Assembly (NCBI GenBank): GCA_031261085.1
Contig: JAISKB010000004.1
Location: 174,572 to 238,571, forward strand
Reading direction: 5' to 3'
Source of the DNA: Christensenellaceae bacterium
GTDB lineage: Bacteria; Bacillota; Clostridia; Christensenellales; CAG-138
DNA: 64,000 nt
The translations under genes were made by a program, and so were the position numbers. Below, in pieces: positions 60,105 through 64,000 of this stretch. Each line of letters starts with the position of its first letter. Positions within the stretch are counted from its first letter, which is position 1. The notes under the pieces were generated by a model. It saw only the letters and a list, made by a program, of their open reading frames with translations, was not told the DNA's origin and made no database searches.

Positions 60105-60131
60105 TTGCCCCTTGCGGGGCAACCAGGGGGT
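60105..60131. repeat. Short G/C-run hairpin at the mnmG start
   Basis: TTGCCCC / GGGGCAA with a 3-base loop followed by CCAGGGGG; the same arrangement occurs at 17335-17365. It lies directly in front of the mnmG ATG and its AGGGGG appears to serve as the ribosome site. Confidence 0.55.
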
Positions 60132-60133
60132 TC

Positions 60134-62014
60134 ATGGCCTGTTTTGCCGGGAGCTATGATGTAATTGTATTGGGCGCGGGGCACGCGGGCTGTGAAGCGG
60201 CGCTGGCCTGCGCGCGCATGGGCCTAAAGACGCTCTGCCTCACCCTGCACCTGGATGCCGTGGCGCTGATGCCCTGCAACCCCGCCATAGGCGGCACCTC
60301 CAAAGGGCACTTGGTGCGGGAGCTGGATGCGCTGGGCGGCGAAATGGGCTTGGCGGCGGATGATACGTTCATACAGATGCGCATGCTCAACACCGGGAAG
60401 GGCCCGGCCGTGCACTCGCTGCGCGCGCAGATGGACAAGCGCCGCTATCACGAGCGCATGAAACGGGCTGTGGAAAGCGAGCCCTTGCTCGACCTGAAGA
60501 TGGGCGAGTGCGAACAAATCCTAACCCAGGGCGGGCGCGTGAGCGGCATACGCGCCGCGGGCGGCGCGCAGTATAGCTGCCGCGGTATCGTGATGGCCAC
60601 GGGGGTATATCTGCAAAGCCGCATACTCATAGGCAGCCATGTAACCGAGAGCGGCCCCGCCGGGCTTACGCGCGCAACCGCGCTGTCGGCCTCGCTGAGC
60701 GAATTGGGCTTTAGCCTGCGCCGGTTTAAAACCGGCACCCCGGCGCGCGTGCACCGCCGCAGCTTGGATTTTTCTAAAATGGAGCCGCAGTATGGCGATG
60801 TGCCGCCGCCGCATTTTTCGTTTTTAACGCCGCCGGGCGGGGAGGCGAATCAGGATTGCTGCTACCTCACCTATACCAACGCGGCTACGCACAAGGTCAT
60901 TCAAGATAATATACACCGCAGCGCCATGTACAGCGGCCTTGTGACCGGCACCGGCACGCGGTATTGCCCCAGCATCGAAGATAAAATCACCCGCTTCGCG
61001 GATAAGGAGCGGCATCAGCTTTTCATCGAGCCCGAGGGCCGCACTACCGCCGAAATGTATGTGCAGGGCATGAGCACCAGCCTGCCTTACGATGTGCAGG
61101 TGCTTATGCTGCGCACCATACCCGGGCTCGAAAGCTGCGAGATCATGCGCGCGGGCTACGCCATCGAGTACGACTGCATAGACCCCTGCGCGCTCTCGCT
61201 TTCGCTCGGCGCCAAGGCCCTCCCCGGGCTATATTTCGCCGGGCAGATAAACGGCTCCTCCGGCTACGAGGAAGCGGCCGCGCAAGGCCTGTTTGCGGGC
61301 ATCAACTGCGCGCTGTGGTGCAAGGGTGAGGAACCGCTGCTGCTGGCTAGATCCGATGCGTATATCGGCGTGCTGGTGGATGACTTGGCCACCAAGGGCA
61401 CCAACGAGCCGTACCGCATGATGACCTCCCGCGCCGAATACCGCCTGCTGCTGCGGCAGGATAACGCCGACCTGCGCCTAACCGAGCTGGGGCGGCGCAC
61501 CGGGCTTATAGGCCCTGCGCGCTACGACGCGCTGCGGCGCAAGCAGGAGGGCATAGAGCGTGCGCTGCGCGCGCTGGATATTGCCGTGTCGCCCGGCGAG
61601 GCGGTGCAAGCGCTGCTGGCGCAAAAGGGCGAAGCGCCGCTCAAAACCGGGTGTAAGCTCATAGATCTGCTGCGCCGCCCCGCCCTCACCTACACCGATT
61701 TGCTGGGCGTTGCCCAGGGCTTGCCTCCGCTGGCGGAGGATGTGCGCGAGCAGGTCGAAATCGAGGCGCGGTACGCGGGCTATATACAAAAGCAAAAGCA
61801 GCAGGTGGAGCGCTTTGCGCAGATGGAAACCCTCGTGCTGCCGCAAGGTATCGACTACAGCGCGCTGCACGGCCTGCGGCTGGAAGCGCGGCAAAAACTG
61901 AGCGCCCGGCAGCCGGTCAGCATAGGCCAGGCCTCCCGCATAAGCGGCGTGTCCCCGGCGGATATCGCGGTGCTGCTGGTATACCTCAAAAAGCGGGAGG
62001 GGGAACGCCCATGA
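60134..62014 (+). CDS. mnmG: tRNA uridine-5-carboxymethylaminomethyl modification enzyme MnmG
   Basis: FAD protein that, with MnmE, modifies the wobble uridine of tRNAs. It has 626 residues. The FAD motif GAGHAGCEAALACARMG and the block PCNPAIGGTSKGHLVRELDALGGEMG are intact, as are FAGQINGSSGYEEAAAQG and the C-terminal MnmE-binding helices. The partner gene mnmE is not upstream as it is in Bacillus; the gcv operon stands there instead. It overlaps rsmG by 4 bases. Confidence 0.97.
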   Translation: MACFAGSYDVIVLGAGHAGCEAALACARMGLKTLCLTLHLDAVALMPCNPAIGGTSKGHLVRELDALGGEMGLAADDTFIQMRMLNTGKGPAVHSLRAQMDKRRYHERMKRAVESEPLLDLKMGECEQILTQGGRVSGIRAAGGAQYSCRGIVMATGVYLQSRILIGSHVTESGPAGLTRATALSASLSELGFSLRRFKTGTPARVHRRSLDFSKMEPQYGDVPPPHFSFLTPPGGEANQDCCYLTYTNAATHKVIQDNIHRSAMYSGLVTGTGTRYCPSIEDKITRFADKERHQLFIEPEGRTTAEMYVQGMSTSLPYDVQVLMLRTIPGLESCEIMRAGYAIEYDCIDPCALSLSLGAKALPGLYFAGQINGSSGYEEAAAQGLFAGINCALWCKGEEPLLLARSDAYIGVLVDDLATKGTNEPYRMMTSRAEYRLLLRQDNADLRLTELGRRTGLIGPARYDALRRKQEGIERALRALDIAVSPGEAVQALLAQKGEAPLKTGCKLIDLLRRPALTYTDLLGVAQGLPPLAEDVREQVEIEARYAGYIQKQKQQVERFAQMETLVLPQGIDYSALHGLRLEARQKLSARQPVSIGQASRISGVSPADIAVLLVYLKKREGERP

Positions 62015-62697
62015 GCTTTGAATCGCTTTGCGCCGAAGCCATCTTTGGCATCTCCGCCCCGCAAATCGAGCAGCTGCGGGTATACCGCGACCTGCTGCTC
62101 GATTGGAACAGCCGCGTCAACCTCACCGCCATCACCGAAGAGACGGAGATCGTGCACAAGCACTTTGCCGACAGCGTGCTGCCCATGGCGCTTATACCGT
62201 TGGGCGCGCGCGTGATAGATGTGGGCACCGGGGCGGGGTTCCCGGGCATACCGCTAAAAATTATGCGGCCGGATATAAAGCTGACCCTGCTGGATTCCCT
62301 GCAAAAGCGCGTGCTGTTTTTGCGGGCCGCGTGCGAGGCGCTGGGGCTGGAGGCCGCCTGCATACATGCCCGCGCCGAGGATGCCGCCCGGCAGCCGAAT
62401 TTGCGCGGCAGCTTCGATGTGGCAACCTCCCGCGCGGTGGCGGCCTGCGCCGTACTGGCCGAGCTGACGGTGCCTTTTTTGCGGGTGGGCGGCCTGTCGC
62501 TCATGTACAAGGGCCCGGGCATCGCGCAAGAACTGCGGGCCGCAAATAACGCGCTGCGGGCGCTAAACGCCAGCGCCGCGGTGCACGAATTTAAAACGCT
62601 CTGGGGCGACAGGACTATATTGGCAGTCACCAAAACCGCGCCCACCCCCAAGCCCTACCCGCGCAAGGCGGGCACGCCGGGCAAGGCGCCGCTGTAA
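62011..62697 (+). CDS. rsmG: 16S rRNA m7G methyltransferase RsmG
   Basis: Methylates G527 of 16S rRNA. It has 228 residues. The SAM motif VIDVGTGAGFPGIPLKIMRPD and NLTAITEETEIVHKHFADSVL are typical; LDSLQKRVLFLRAA and SRAVAACAVLAEL follow. The C-terminus is Pro/Lys-rich and slightly longer than usual. Position mnmG-rsmG-noc is conserved in Bacillota near the replication origin. Confidence 0.97.
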   Translation: MSFESLCAEAIFGISAPQIEQLRVYRDLLLDWNSRVNLTAITEETEIVHKHFADSVLPMALIPLGARVIDVGTGAGFPGIPLKIMRPDIKLTLLDSLQKRVLFLRAACEALGLEAACIHARAEDAARQPNLRGSFDVATSRAVAACAVLAELTVPFLRVGGLSLMYKGPGIAQELRAANNALRALNASAAVHEFKTLWGDRTILAVTKTAPTPKPYPRKAGTPGKAPL

Positions 62698-62735
62698 ACA
62701 ACCTATACGAATCCACCAAAAGGAGATATTCGAGT

Positions 62736-63575
62736 ATGCCGGTATTTGACTTTTTAAAAGAAAAGGACAGGGATGAAGAGAACAGCAAGCGGCTGGAGCA
62801 AATCCCCATTGGGACCATATTGCCCAACCCCAACCAACCCCGCGTCACCTTCGACGATGCGGGCATCGCCGAGCTTGCGCAGTCCATCCGGCAGGTGGGG
62901 CTTATCCAACCGCTGGTGGTGCGCCGCATAGGGGGCGGCGGGTATGAGCTGGTGGCGGGCGAGCGCCGCCTGCGCGCCTGCAAAAGCCTGGGCCTGCGCG
63001 AGGTATCCTGCATCGTACAAAACGAGGTGCAGCAGGAGGCCTCGGCCATGATGGCGCTCATCGAAAACCTGCAGCGCGAGGATTTATACTTTTTAGAGGA
63101 AGCGCAGTGCTACTATGCCCTGCTCACCTCCTTTAACCTCACGCAGGAGGAGCTTGCGCAGCGGCTGGGCAAAAGCCAATCCTCCATCGCAAACAAGCTG
63201 CGCGTGCTGCGGCTTTCCCCCTCCGTAAAAGAGGCGATGCAGCAGGCCTCCTTTACCGAGCGCCACGCCCGGGCGCTGTTAAAGCTCAGCGATGAAAAGC
63301 AGCAGCTCGAGGTAATCCGCAAGGCCAGCGCCAAGGGCCTTTCGGTAAAGGATACCGAAAAGCTGGTGGAGAAGACGCTCGATAAGCTCTATGACGAAAA
63401 GGCGGATGGCGCCAAGCCCCGGCCCATGATCATCCGCATGGTGAAGGATTACCGCCTGTTCATGAACACCGTCAACGCCGCCATCAACCAGCTCCGCGAG
63501 GCCGGTATGCGCGTGGAGGTGGAGCAGGACGATACGGCGAACGGGGTGGATATAAGGATTCATATAGCCAGGTAA
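62736..63575 (+). CDS. noc: Nucleoid occlusion protein Noc (ParB/Spo0J family)
   Basis: DNA-binding CTPase-fold protein of 279 residues that in Bacillus blocks septum formation over the nucleoid. N-terminal ParB domain (about 20-110) with NPNQPR, LAQSIRQVGLIQPLVVRR and AGERRLRACK, a helix-turn-helix (LTQEELAQRLGKSQSSIANKLRVLRL, about 135-160) and a C-terminal dimer domain. The short basic-amphipathic start MPVFDFLKEKDRDEE and its location after rsmG favour Noc over Spo0J. No soj/parB pair follows, so it could serve as the only ParB-like protein here. Confidence 0.9.
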   Translation: MPVFDFLKEKDRDEENSKRLEQIPIGTILPNPNQPRVTFDDAGIAELAQSIRQVGLIQPLVVRRIGGGGYELVAGERRLRACKSLGLREVSCIVQNEVQQEASAMMALIENLQREDLYFLEEAQCYYALLTSFNLTQEELAQRLGKSQSSIANKLRVLRLSPSVKEAMQQASFTERHARALLKLSDEKQQLEVIRKASAKGLSVKDTEKLVEKTLDKLYDEKADGAKPRPMIIRMVKDYRLFMNTVNAAINQLREAGMRVEVEQDDTANGVDIRIHIAR

Positions 63576-63600
63576 CCGCCCGCGGGTATTTTGCGCACCT

Positions 63601-63631
63601 GCCCCTTCTTAACAAGAGGGGCTTTTTTAAC
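63601..63631 (+). terminator. Terminator of mnmG-rsmG-noc
   Basis: GCCCCTTCTT / AAGAGGGGC stem followed by TTTTTT. Confidence 0.88.
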
Positions 63632-63660
63632 GAATCGCAAAAGGATAGGGCGCGGATACC

Positions 63661-63694
63661 AAAAAAGGCAAGGGGAGCATATTCCCTTTGCCTT
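63661..63694 (-). terminator. Terminator of the right-edge gene
   Basis: On the minus strand AAGGCAAAGGGA / TCCCCTTGCCTT is followed by TTTTTT. Next to it three TTTTGCC units occur in tandem. Confidence 0.85.
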
Positions 63695-63728
63695 TTGCCT
63701 TTTGCCTTGCGTGCCATTCTATATCGTA

Positions 63729-64000
63729 TTATTTCTGGTCAAAGCTGATGTTGAGGGTGCCTTCATCGAAGGTGAAGTTGCCGCCGAATATGGCGTCCGC
63801 TTCGCTCTCGGTGGATTCGCCAACCTGGATGGTTTCTACCGCAACGCTCATATCATCCTCGATTACGAAGCTGCCGCCGAAGATGGCGCCGCTCTTATCC
63901 AGGCCAGCGGTCGCGCTGTCGTCGTTAAAGGTGCGGGTGCCGTTTACATCGCTGACAAAGCCTGTGGCCTTGCTCGCGTTCACCGCGAACGCCGTAGCGG
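63729..64000 (-). CDS. Exported acidic repeat protein (partial, 5' end outside window)
   Basis: I do not recognise this protein. About 90 residues are visible, cut at the window edge; the first visible residues ATAFAVNASKA look like the end of a signal peptide. Two diverged copies of an A-I-F-G-G-x-F-x-(I/F) motif occur (GAIFGGSFVIEDDM and DAIFGGNFTFDEGTL), spaced by about 33 residues. The chain is acidic with no Cys, ending ISFDQK. It is followed by a strong terminator. The in-frame GTG at 63983 is probably not its start. Confidence 0.65.
   Translation of the reverse strand, partial: ATAFAVNASKATGFVSDVNGTRTFNDDSATAGLDKSGAIFGGSFVIEDDMSVAVETIQVGESTESEADAIFGGNFTFDEGTLNISFDQK

Noticed and set aside
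63688..63710. Tandem TTTTGCC units as a possible CRISPR or phase-variable repeat.
   Set aside because: Only about three units of 7 bases, partly belonging to a terminator arm, outside any gene and without spacers.

Overview
The window looks like a chromosomal stretch of a G+C-rich, endospore-forming member of the Bacillota, probably a clostridium; a Christensenellales-type lineage is a guess. Grounds: sigma-A type promoters (TTGACA/TATAAT), strong AAGGAGG ribosome sites, GTG and TTG starts, a split glycine decarboxylase (gcvPA/gcvPB), gdpP-rplI-dnaB and mnmG-rsmG-noc blocks like those near Bacillus/Clostridium origins, a SpoIIE phosphatase and a SpoIIQ-like M23 protein. The genome uses many ATA isoleucine codons despite its high G+C. 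No rRNA, CRISPR array, insertion sequence or prophage was seen.

Layout. 1-8.6 kb (minus): a nine-gene V-type ATPase operon in the order H/G-I-K-E-C-F-A-B-D; its proteolipid keeps the residues that bind Na+ in Enterococcus NtpK. 8.7-14.3 kb (minus): DUF1385-prmC-prfA-sua5-LMW phosphatase-rpiB-upp, a housekeeping operon that in Bacillus is followed by the F-type ATP synthase; here the V-type operon takes that place. 14.4-15.2 kb: spoIIQ-like gene. 15.2-20.4 kb (minus): yybS-gdpP-rplI-dnaB. 20.5-22.4 kb (plus): a toxin-antitoxin pair and rpsF-ssb-rpsR. 22.5-23.9 kb: murC.

24-36 kb is an accessory zone of short genes, several more A+T-rich than their surroundings: two lipoproteins, a nucleotidyltransferase, a serine hydrolase, twin DUF975 membrane proteins, two further toxin-antitoxin modules, an acetyltransferase, tRNA-Thr, a DUF2975/XRE pair, a triple peptidoglycan-binding/LysM protein and small membrane proteins.

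36-39 kb is an amino-acid ABC importer preceded by a lysine riboswitch with its own promoter, which marks it as a lysine importer. 39-45 kb holds a Usp protein, spoIIE, then tyrS-yigZ and an exported beta-repeat protein. 45-54 kb (minus) is a long tract CotH/lamin-tail protein - VTC domain - DUF4956 - ABC exporter - gpsA - tatD - ribU. 54-55 kb carries a class B sortase-like protein with an SH3 domain and an unusual cysteine cluster. 55-60 kb is the glycine cleavage operon gcvT-gcvH-gcvPA-gcvPB, and 60-63.6 kb mnmG-rsmG-noc. The right edge cuts an exported acidic repeat protein. A family of G-run/C-run palindromic repeats sits in several of the longer intergenic gaps.

The most informative observations are the lysine riboswitch that fixes the transporter's substrate, the sortase-like protein, the CotH-VTC-DUF4956 cluster, an in-frame tail beyond the amber stop of a lipoprotein, and palindromic or directly repeated candidate operators on two regulatory promoters.
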